Origin: an uncultured Collinsella sp.
Lineage (GTDB): Bacteria; Actinomycetota; Coriobacteriia; Coriobacteriales; Coriobacteriaceae
Direction of reading: 5' to 3'
Length of the DNA stretch: 13,713 bases
NCBI GenBank assembly: GCA_900549345.1
Contig: UROC01000053.1
Location: 1-13,713, forward strand
Shown piece after piece: positions 8,172 to 13,713 of this stretch. Within the stretch, counting starts at the first letter, position 1, and each line of letters begins with the position of its first letter. The notes below the pieces were generated by a model that was not told the origin of the DNA, made no database searches, and was given only the letters and a program-made list of their open reading frames with translations. The position numbers were made by a program, and so were the translations under genes.

Positions 8172-8358
8172 CCTGTAGACATCGCTAGCCACGTTGCCAT
8201 AGGACCACCCAGGGGCATCCCCTTAAAAACATTCCGCAGCACGAGGCCCGCTTATCCGCAGCTCCGAAGGAGCAGGATAAGCGGGCCTCAAGTGCGAGGA
8301 CGTTTTTAAGGGGATGCCCCTGGGTGGTCCGGATAGACCGATCGGCGATGTCTACAGG
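8172..8358 (-). repeat. Nested inverted-repeat element, copy 2 (between convergent engB and thrB)
   Basis: Perfect 29-bp arms (8202-8230 and 8302-8330) enclose two 12-nt spacers and a perfect 15-bp inner stem (8243-8257 and 8275-8289), capped by GCTCC-GAA-GGAGC. Read on the minus strand the spacers are (C)GTCCTC-GCAC-TT and GTGC-TGCGGAAT, matching copy 1 with a compensated GCAC/GTGC helix. A further outer 14-bp inverted repeat (8172-8185 and 8345-8358) has its right half inside the last codons and stop of thrB. In thrB orientation it lies directly 3' of the stop, like copies 1 and 4. It may end both converging transcripts. The gap 8094-8351 has no gene. Confidence 0.85.
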
Positions 8359-9233
8359 TACTCGATTTGAGCGCCTTCCGTGTCGCACGTCAGAATATGC
8401 GTGTCACACTTGGGGAACTGCTCGCGCAGCTTGACCTGCAGGAACTTTGCTACGATGGTGTCGTCGGTCACAGCCATGAGGGTCGAGCCGGAGCCACTGA
8501 TCCAGATGGTCTTGGCGCCGCCGTTAAGGCAGGTGTCGCGCACGGCGTTGTAGTCGGGGATGAGGCGGCGGCGATAGGGCTCCTGAATGCGGTCGTCATT
8601 GGCAGCGGCAATCAGGTCGAGGTTGCCGGACTCAAGACCGCGCGTCATACCGGCGATACGGCCCATCTGCCATACGGCGGTGGAGAGCGGAACTTCCTGC
8701 GGCACGACCTTGCGTGCCTCGCTCGTATGTACCTCGTAGGGCGGAATCACGGTAATAAAACGCAAGCGATCACTTACCTCGTAGCGCAGGCACTGGGGGA
8801 GCGAATCGGTCGGCGTAAAGGAGCAGACGGCACCGCCCAGGATAGCGGGGGCGACGTTATCGGGATGGCCCTCGACCTCGGTGGCAATGCGGACGAGCTC
8901 GGCACGGTCGACGGTGTGGCCCGTCAGCGCGGCGGCTGCCATGATGCCAGCGACGACGCAGGTGGAGCTGGAACCCAGGCCGCGAGCGACGGGCACATCG
9001 GTTTGAATGTCGATGGCAACGGGAAAAGCCGGCTCGCCCCATGCGGCCAGTGCATCGACAAAGCTCACGTAAACCAGGTTGTTCTCGTTTTGGAACTCCT
9101 CGGGGCAGCCGGTGATGGTGAGCTTGTCGGCGCGCTCGAAGGTGAAGTGCGAGTAGAGGCTGACGGCCATGCCGAGGGTGTCGTAGCCAATGCCCAAGTT
9201 GGCGCTCGTTGCTGGGACGGTGATCTTGATCAT
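8352..9233 (-). CDS. thrB: Homoserine kinase
   Basis: Cytoplasmic GHMP-family kinase: homoserine plus ATP gives O-phosphohomoserine, the substrate of ThrC. The 293 residues are the family's usual size. Seen are the N-terminal VPATSANLGIGYDTLGMAV (6-24), the ATP-loop PVARGLGSSST (81-91), EGHPDNVAPAILGG and, near the end, ISGSGSTLMAV, the third GHMP motif. The start is the CAT at 9231-9233, with AGGAGGA (minus strand, 9245-9239) 5 nt upstream. It lies downstream of thrC on the same strand but is separated from it by the thrC terminator and repeat copy 3, so it may be transcribed on its own. The last codons and stop form part of the outer arm of repeat copy 2. Confidence 0.96.
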   Translation of the reverse strand: MIKITVPATSANLGIGYDTLGMAVSLYSHFTFERADKLTITGCPEEFQNENNLVYVSFVDALAAWGEPAFPVAIDIQTDVPVARGLGSSSTCVVAGIMAAAALTGHTVDRAELVRIATEVEGHPDNVAPAILGGAVCSFTPTDSLPQCLRYEVSDRLRFITVIPPYEVHTSEARKVVPQEVPLSTAVWQMGRIAGMTRGLESGNLDLIAAANDDRIQEPYRRRLIPDYNAVRDTCLNGGAKTIWISGSGSTLMAVTDDTIVAKFLQVKLREQFPKCDTHILTCDTEGAQIEYL

Positions 9234-9246
9234 GTGAGTCCTCCTG

Positions 9247-9358
9247 GCGTGCCTGGCTGTTTAGTTCGCTGCTCGGACAGTCCTGCGCAAGACGGAAAGC
9301 ACATTAAGTGCTTTCCTTTGCGTGCGGAACTCGCGACGAACTAAACAGCCAGGCACGC
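9247..9358 (+). repeat. Nested inverted-repeat element, copy 3 (between thrC and thrB)
   Basis: Perfect 22-bp arms (9247-9268 and 9337-9358) surround an inner hairpin: GGAAAGCAC (9294-9302) with GTGCTTTCC (9308-9316), loop ATTAA, extended by CGCAA/TTGCG. The spacers hold CTGCTCGGACAGTCC and TGCGGAACTCGCGA, diverged forms of the boxes in copies 1 and 2. Unlike those copies it lies antisense to its neighbours, and one arm stops 1 nt short of the thrB ribosome binding site. If transcribed, the arm could affect thrB translation. Confidence 0.8.
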
Positions 9359-9394
9359 TGTGCACGTTCGTCATCATCCCGGTGGGTATCTGAT

Positions 9395-9424
9395 AAAAGA
9401 AGGTGCGCCGGCTTTCGCCGGCGC
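9395..9424 (-). terminator. Rho-independent terminator of thrC
   Basis: On the minus strand GCGCCGGC and GCCGGCGC form a perfect 8-bp stem with a GAAA tetraloop (9405-9424), followed by ACCTTCTTTTA. It starts 12 nt after the thrC stop. It should uncouple thrC from thrB. Confidence 0.85.
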
Positions 9425-9436
9425 TTAATAAGGGGT

Positions 9437-10954
9437 TTAGTTGGTGCTCATTCGTTTTGCTGCAGACTCGACGTAGCTTGCCATCTCATCGACGTCGCAG
9501 ACGTCTTCGAAGCGGACGGGCTTGGCCTCGAGTTCGGCGAGCTGGGTCGGCGCGACCGTGTTGGTGGCCTGCTCGAGCACACGCATAGCCTCAAAGTCGT
9601 CCTCGGGCACGTCGAGGCCCAGGGCATCGCAGCAGGCGCGCGGGAACTTGTAGGGGCTGGCGGTCGAAAGCAGCACGCGGGCCTTGGCGCCCTCGGCGGG
9701 GGTGACTTTTTCAAAGACGTGATAGCCGCAGGCGGTGTGCGGGTCGATCACGTAGCCGTTGGCGTCCCAGCAGCTCTTGATGGCGGCGCGGACCTCGTCC
9801 TCGCTGGCCCAGCCACAGCCAAACACGCTCTGGATCTTGGCCAGCAGCTCGGAGGGCACCTCGTAGCGGCCGGTCTGGGCAAGCTGCTCCATAAGGCCGG
9901 CAACGAGCTCGCAGTCGCCGTCGGACAGGAAGTACAGCATGCGCTCCAGGTTGGAGCTAATAAGGATGTCCATTGACGGCGAGATGGTCGTGAAGAACGG
10001 ACGGTTGCGGTCGTAAACGCCGGTGGTCAGGAAGTCGGCCAGCACGTTGTTCTTGTCGCTCGCCACGACGAGCTTGGCGACGGGCAGACCCATGCGCTTG
10101 GCGTAGTAGCCGGCCAAGATATCGCCAAAGTTGCCGGTCGGCACGCAGAACTCCACGGCGTCGCCGGCCTCGATAGCGCCGGCGCGCAGCAGCTGCGCAT
10201 AGGCGGCAAAGTAGTAGACGACCTGCGGTACCAGACGGCCGACATTGATGGAGTTGGCGCTTGAAAGCACCGTACCGACGGCTTCCAGGCGCTCGGCAAG
10301 CTCCTTATCGGCAAAGATGCGCTTGACGGCGCTCTGGGCATCGTCGAAGTTGCCGCGGATGCCGCAGACAGCGACGTTGTCGCCCTCCTGCGTGGACATC
10401 TGCAGGTTCTGGACGCGGCTGACCTTGCCCTCGGGATAAAAAACGGTGATGCCCGTGCCCGGGGCGTCGGCAAAACCGGCGAGCGCGGCCTTGCCGGTGT
10501 CGCCCGACGTGGCGGTGACGATCATGATGCGCTCGGCGCCGCCGTCCTTGGCAGAGGTGCGGGCCATAAGGCGGGGGAGCATCTGCAAGGCGACGTCCTT
10601 AAAGGCGCTCGTGGGGCCGCCAAAGAGCTCCATCACATAGGTCTGAGGGGCGTCGGCGCCCGGTGCGGCGTCGAGTTTGACGAGCGGCGTGACCTCTTCG
10701 CTCGCAAACGTGCCGTGGTATGCCTCATTCACACAGGCCGAAATTTCTTCGTCTGTGTAATCATTCAGTAACATTCCCAACACATCTTGAGCGATTTCAA
10801 AGTACGATTTATCTGCAAGCGAGCTGATATCGAGTTGCTGGGTGCCCAGCTCGTCCGAGACAAACAAACCCCCGTCGGGAGCGATGCCGGTACGGATTGC
10901 CACCTTACTTGAGCACGATAAAGTGCGTCCTCGTGTACTATGATAAGTTCCCAT
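9437..10954 (-). CDS. thrC: Threonine synthase
   Basis: PLP-dependent cytoplasmic enzyme turning O-phosphohomoserine into threonine, the last step of the pathway. The 505 residues fit the longer (E. coli/fungal-type) class. It starts YHSTRG as in this class, then IAPDGGLFV (24-32), the PLP-lysine motif FGGPTSAFKD (111-120, Lys119), the phosphate-binding TATSGDTGKAA (147-157), and PTGNFGDILAGYYAKRMGLP. The chosen start, ATG at 10954, has AGGAG (minus strand, 10968-10964) 9 nt upstream; a longer start at 10999 adds 15 residues unlike the family. It is divergent from lysC across a 104-bp gap and followed by its own terminator. Confidence 0.96.
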   Translation of the reverse strand: MGTYHSTRGRTLSCSSKVAIRTGIAPDGGLFVSDELGTQQLDISSLADKSYFEIAQDVLGMLLNDYTDEEISACVNEAYHGTFASEEVTPLVKLDAAPGADAPQTYVMELFGGPTSAFKDVALQMLPRLMARTSAKDGGAERIMIVTATSGDTGKAALAGFADAPGTGITVFYPEGKVSRVQNLQMSTQEGDNVAVCGIRGNFDDAQSAVKRIFADKELAERLEAVGTVLSSANSINVGRLVPQVVYYFAAYAQLLRAGAIEAGDAVEFCVPTGNFGDILAGYYAKRMGLPVAKLVVASDKNNVLADFLTTGVYDRNRPFFTTISPSMDILISSNLERMLYFLSDGDCELVAGLMEQLAQTGRYEVPSELLAKIQSVFGCGWASEDEVRAAIKSCWDANGYVIDPHTACGYHVFEKVTPAEGAKARVLLSTASPYKFPRACCDALGLDVPEDDFEAMRVLEQATNTVAPTQLAELEAKPVRFEDVCDVDEMASYVESAAKRMSTN

Positions 10955-10990
10955 ATAACACTGCTCCTCGGATGCCTTGGTCCCAATCGG

Positions 10991-11007
10991 TGAAACCATG
11001 GTATCAG
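10991..11007. promoter_or_regulatory. Near-perfect palindrome with overlapping divergent -10 elements (thrC/lysC)
   Basis: TGAAACCATGGTATCA (10991-11006) is its own reverse complement except for one mismatched base pair. On the plus strand it contains the extended -10 TGGTATCAG (10999-11007), facing lysC, with TTGGTC at 10977-10982 as a distant -35. On the minus strand it contains TGATACCAT (11006-10998), facing thrC. One bound regulator could close both promoters. No leader peptide, T-box or riboswitch was seen in the gap. Confidence 0.4.
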
Positions 11008-11058
11008 AGCGCGCAAAATAGGTTCGCAGAGGCTTTTTAGAAAGGTAACCTCCAGCCC

Positions 11059-12447
11059 ATGATTAAGATTGCCAAGTTTGGCGGCTCGTCGGTCGCCGAC
11101 GCCGAACACTTTAAGAAGATCAAGGCCATTGTCGATGCCGACCCGGCCCGCCGTTTTGTGGTGGTTTCTGCCTGCGGTCGCCGCTTTAAGGGCGACACCA
11201 AGGTGACCGACCTGCTCTACCTGGTTAACGCGCACGTTAAGTACCACGTGTCGTGCGAGGAGCTGCTCGAGGACATTGGGCAGCGCTATTTTGATATCGC
11301 TGACGAGCTGGAGCTCACCTATCCCATCCGCGAGGAGTTCGCGGCCTTTGCCGAGCGCGCCCGCTCGGGCGGCTACTCCACCGAGGAGCTCGTGAGTCGT
11401 GGCGAGTACTTCACCGCTCGCCTGATGGCCGAGTACCTGGGCCTGCCGTTCCTGGATGCCGCGACGGTCGTGGCGTTCCATCACGACGGTACGCTCAGCA
11501 TGAATCGTACCTGCGAGCTGGTGCAGGAGTACGGTCAGCAGGGCGGCTTTGTTATGCCCGGCTTCTATGGCGCGACGCGTGAGGGTCAGATTAAGCTACT
11601 CGATCGTGGCGGCGGCGATATTTCCGGCTCGATCCTGGCCAAATGCCTTGGTGCCGACCTGTATGAGAACTGGACCGACGTTTCGGGCTTCTATTCCGCC
11701 GATCCGCGTATTGTTCCCGAGGCTCAGCCCATTGCCCGCGTTACCTACGAGGAGCTGCGCGAGCTTTCGTACATGGGTGCAAGCGTCCTGCACGAGGAGG
11801 CTGTGTTCCCCGTGCGCGAGGCTGGTATTCCGCTGGTCATCAAGAACACCAACGCGCCGCAGGATCCCGGTACCATCATTAGCGAGACGGCCGACGAGGG
11901 CGAGGCGGAGCCCATCATTACCGGCGTGACCGGCAAGCGCGGCTTTGTCGCCATCAACGTTGCCCGCGACCGTACCAAGCCTCGTGTCGGCTTTATGCGC
12001 CGCGCGCTTTCGGTATTCGAGCGCTATGACGTTTCCGTTGAGCACATGCCCACCGGCGTCGACCGCTTTGGCGCCGTGGTGCAGGAGCAGGACGTTCACG
12101 ATTCGCTGTACTCGCTTGTGGGCGACATTCAGCAGGAGGTCGAGCCGCTCGAGATTGAGGTTGTCGAGGGCTTGGCGCTCATTGCGACCGTCGGCCGTAA
12201 CCTGCGCGGCCGCGCGGGTATCTCGGGCCATCTGTTTGGCATGCTTGGCCAGGCCGGCGTGAGCGTGCGCATGATTTCGCAGAGCTGCGACGAGATCAAC
12301 ATCATTATCGGTGTCGAGGAGAAGGACTTCGACCTGGCGATTCGGACCATTTACCGCGCCTTCTCCGACGAGAACGGCATTGTGAAGGTCTCTGACCTGG
12401 AGGCTCCCGCGCCGGCCGATCCCGCCCCGGCCGCGCTCAAAAAGTAG
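11059..12447 (+). CDS. lysC: Aspartate kinase (monofunctional)
   Basis: First step of the aspartate pathway: L-aspartate plus ATP gives aspartyl phosphate. The 462-residue protein starts with the kinase signature IAKFGGSSV (4-12), then VVVSACGRRFKGDTKVTDLL, ELVSRGEYFTARLMAEYL (substrate site) and LLDRGGGDISGSILA with WTDVSGFYSADPR (nucleotide loop). Two C-terminal ACT-type segments (about residues 295-360 and 375-445; GHLFGMLGQAGVSVRMISQS) normally carry feedback control by lysine or threonine; which one is not readable. No homoserine dehydrogenase domain is fused. It ends with an Ala/Pro-rich low-complexity tail. The ribosome binding site is poor: AAAGG (11041-11045) is 13 nt before ATG 11059, but the start fits the family. 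asd follows after 172 nt. Confidence 0.95.
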   Translation: MIKIAKFGGSSVADAEHFKKIKAIVDADPARRFVVVSACGRRFKGDTKVTDLLYLVNAHVKYHVSCEELLEDIGQRYFDIADELELTYPIREEFAAFAERARSGGYSTEELVSRGEYFTARLMAEYLGLPFLDAATVVAFHHDGTLSMNRTCELVQEYGQQGGFVMPGFYGATREGQIKLLDRGGGDISGSILAKCLGADLYENWTDVSGFYSADPRIVPEAQPIARVTYEELRELSYMGASVLHEEAVFPVREAGIPLVIKNTNAPQDPGTIISETADEGEAEPIITGVTGKRGFVAINVARDRTKPRVGFMRRALSVFERYDVSVEHMPTGVDRFGAVVQEQDVHDSLYSLVGDIQQEVEPLEIEVVEGLALIATVGRNLRGRAGISGHLFGMLGQAGVSVRMISQSCDEINIIIGVEEKDFDLAIRTIYRAFSDENGIVKVSDLEAPAPADPAPAALKK

Positions 12448-12457
12448 CGACTGCTCG

Positions 12458-12488
12458 GTAGATTTTTGGTCATGTCTCAAAAATCTAC
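12458..12488 (+). terminator. AT-rich hairpin after lysC
   Basis: GTAGATTTTTG (12458-12468) pairs perfectly with CAAAAATCTAC (12478-12488) around GTCATGTCT. It starts 11 nt after the lysC stop. The stem is AT-rich and lacks a T-tract downstream, so it is more likely an RNA-stability element or weak terminator. Confidence 0.5.
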
Positions 12489-12496
12489 GGCGGGGC

Positions 12497-12518
12497 GTTT
12501 CGTTTCGGTTTCGTTTCG
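12497..12518 (+). repeat. Tandem duplication of GTTTCGTTTCG
   Basis: An exact 11-bp unit occurs twice in a row, itself built of TTTCG steps, between the two hairpins of the lysC-asd gap. The loop of the next hairpin also contains TTTCG. It probably arose by slippage; no function is evident. Confidence 0.7.
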
Positions 12519-12519
12519 A

Positions 12520-12549
12520 CGGGGCGGGTTTCGTGCCCGCCCCGTTCTT
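12520..12549 (+). terminator. GC-rich terminator between lysC and asd
   Basis: CGGGGCGGG (12520-12528) pairs with CCCGCCCCG (12536-12544) around TTTCGTG, followed by TTCTT. This is a good intrinsic terminator, so asd may have its own promoter; TTGTAT (12548-12553) and later AT-rich bases are possible parts, but no clear promoter was chosen. Confidence 0.75.
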
Positions 12550-12619
12550 GTATACACTGGCAACAATAATCGGCCTGCTCGGCGTGCGGGCAAAAGCCAA
12601 AACCTTTAAAGGGGGAAGC

Positions 12620-13645
12620 ATGAAACAGTACACGGTTGCTATTTTGGGCGCGACGGGAGCCGTGGGCACCCAGATGCTCGAGTGCCTCAACGAGCAGGAG
12701 TTTCCGGTCGGTAAGCTCAAGCTGCTGGCGAGCGCGCGCTCTGCGGGCAAGACCGTTGAGTTCCGCGGCGAGCAGATCGTGATTGAGGAAGCTTGCCCCG
12801 AGGCTTTTGACGGCTGCGACATCGTGCTCGGCGCTGCCGGCGACGATATCGCCAAGGAGCTGCTGCCCGAGGCCGTCAAGCGCGGCGCCGTCGTGGTCGA
12901 CAACAGCCACGCCTTCCGCATGGATCCCGAAGTGCCGCTGGTTGTGCCTGAGATCAATGCCGACGATATCAAGTGGCATCACGGCCTTATCGCCAATCCC
13001 AACTGCGCGACCATCATCGGCCTGGTTCCTACGTGGCCGCTGCATCAGCTCGCCGGCGTGAAGCGCATGATCGTCTCGACGTATCAGGCTGCTTCGGGTG
13101 CCGGCGCTCCCGGCATGGCCGAGCTCGAGGCTCAGCTGGCCGCCTTGGGCCGTGGCGAGGAGATTCCCGAGCCGCGCGCATTTGCCGCCCAGCTCGCGAG
13201 CAACCTGATTCCGCAGATTGGCGGCGTCAAGGAGGAGGGCTTTACCTCCGAGGAGATGAAGCTGCAAAACGAGGGTCGCAAGATTATGCATCTGCCCGAG
13301 CTGCGCGTGAACTGCACCTGCGTGCGCGTGCCCGTGCTGCGCTCGCACTCCGAGAGCATTACGCTCGAGTTTGAGCGCGACATTACGGTCGAGGAGGCCC
13401 GTGCTGCGCTGGCTGCCGCTCCCGGCGTCAAGCTGGTTGACGACATGAGCGCCGAGGATGCACACGACCGCTTCCCCATGCCGATGGATACGTCCGACCA
13501 GGACCTGATTTGGGTCGGCCGCGTGCGTCGCGACATCTCGAACCCCGAGGCCGCGCGCGGTATCACCTTCTGGTGCTGCGGCGACCAAATCCGTAAGGGC
13601 GCGGCAACCAACGCCGTTCAGATCGCTAAGCTGCTCTGCGAGTAG
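12620..13645 (+). CDS. asd: Aspartate-semialdehyde dehydrogenase
   Basis: NADP-dependent cytoplasmic enzyme reducing aspartyl phosphate to aspartate semialdehyde, the branch point to lysine, threonine and methionine. The 341 residues are typical. Seen are the dinucleotide loop VAILGATGAVG (6-16), VVDNSHAFRM, VPEIN, the catalytic cysteine in NPNCATI (Cys129), STYQAASGAG, and the catalytic-base segment VPVLRSHSES (His243). A Trp-Val-Gly-Arg stretch and AVQIAKLL close the protein. The start is ATG 12620 with AAAGGGGGAAG just upstream; an earlier GTG at 12533 would read through the terminator. It directly follows lysC, which makes its substrate. Repeat copy 4 starts a few bases after the stop. 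Confidence 0.97.
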   Translation: MKQYTVAILGATGAVGTQMLECLNEQEFPVGKLKLLASARSAGKTVEFRGEQIVIEEACPEAFDGCDIVLGAAGDDIAKELLPEAVKRGAVVVDNSHAFRMDPEVPLVVPEINADDIKWHHGLIANPNCATIIGLVPTWPLHQLAGVKRMIVSTYQAASGAGAPGMAELEAQLAALGRGEEIPEPRAFAAQLASNLIPQIGGVKEEGFTSEEMKLQNEGRKIMHLPELRVNCTCVRVPVLRSHSESITLEFERDITVEEARAALAAAPGVKLVDDMSAEDAHDRFPMPMDTSDQDLIWVGRVRRDISNPEAARGITFWCCGDQIRKGAATNAVQIAKLLCE

Positions 13646-13650
13646 TGTGA

Positions 13651-13713
13651 CCTGTCCGGCGGGGGCCGGGCTTGGTTTTCAGAACGTCCTCGACCATGTG
13701 CGGCGCCTTGTCC
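13651..13713 (+). repeat. Nested inverted-repeat element, copy 4 (cut by the window end)
   Basis: The left spacer CGTCCTC-GACC-AT (13685-13697) equals that of copy 1 (CGTCCTC-GGAC-AT) apart from the 4-nt helix. It is preceded by a putative left arm (13651-13684) and followed by the start of a GC-rich inner stem (13698-13713). The right half lies outside the window. As in copies 1 and 2, it is in sense orientation directly 3' of a stop codon (asd). A small stem within the arm, CCGGC/GCCGG (13656-13669), could also act in termination. Confidence 0.6.

Noticed and set aside
11596..12972. 458-codon minus-strand frame across lysC and asd
   Set aside because: It crosses the lysC terminator and the starts of real genes, and its translation resembles no protein family. 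It is a by-product of high GC.
4155..13713. CRISPR array
   Set aside because: The repeats are nested palindromes thousands of bases apart with no regular spacers and no cas genes.

Overview
The window looks like chromosomal DNA from a high-GC, anaerobic, fermentative actinobacterium of the Coriobacteriia, most like Collinsella. This is inferred from codon and amino-acid usage, strong AAGGAG-type ribosome binding sites, the glycyl-radical fermentation genes and the general gene style; no rRNA or marker gene in the window proves it. No phage, IS element, CRISPR array, tRNA or rRNA was seen.

Layout. Positions 1-1350 hold the 3' end of a short-chain dehydrogenase and a 2-keto-3-deoxygluconate permease (kdgT), each followed by a terminator-like hairpin. 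Positions 1480-4280 hold the pyruvate formate-lyase locus. Here the enzyme is encoded in two pieces: a 683-residue catalytic subunit (pflB) with the Cys-Cys pair but no glycyl-radical domain, then an 83-residue protein (grcA-like) that is essentially only the glycyl-radical domain. Between them lies a perfect 25-bp dyad overlapping an extended -10 promoter. A DegV fatty-acid-binding protein (4561-5421) separates this pair from the radical-SAM activase pflA (5607-6425). Next come a fragment of what may be a beta-lactamase-like serine hydrolase, a methylthioadenosine/S-adenosylhomocysteine nucleosidase (mtnN) and the ribosome-assembly GTPase engB. The last part is an aspartate-family amino-acid cluster: thrB and thrC on the minus strand, then divergent lysC (aspartokinase) and asd on the plus strand. 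Homoserine dehydrogenase, which would link asd to thrB, is not in the window.

How it works together. PflB, the small glycyl-radical protein and PflA should form a pyruvate-to-acetyl-CoA plus formate system. LysC and Asd make aspartate semialdehyde; ThrB and ThrC make threonine from homoserine. MtnN recycles S-adenosylmethionine by-products.

The least-explained feature is a family of nested inverted repeats at about 4155-4277, 8172-8358, 9247-9358 and 13651-13713 (cut by the window end). The long outer arms are perfectly self-complementary within each copy but differ between copies. Short internal-loop boxes (CGTCCTC and TGCGGAAT) are conserved, and a 4-bp helix between them shows compensating base changes. 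Three of the four copies lie just after a stop codon, in the same orientation relative to that gene. This pattern suggests a structured 3'-UTR RNA, or a DNA element that makes its own palindromic arms.
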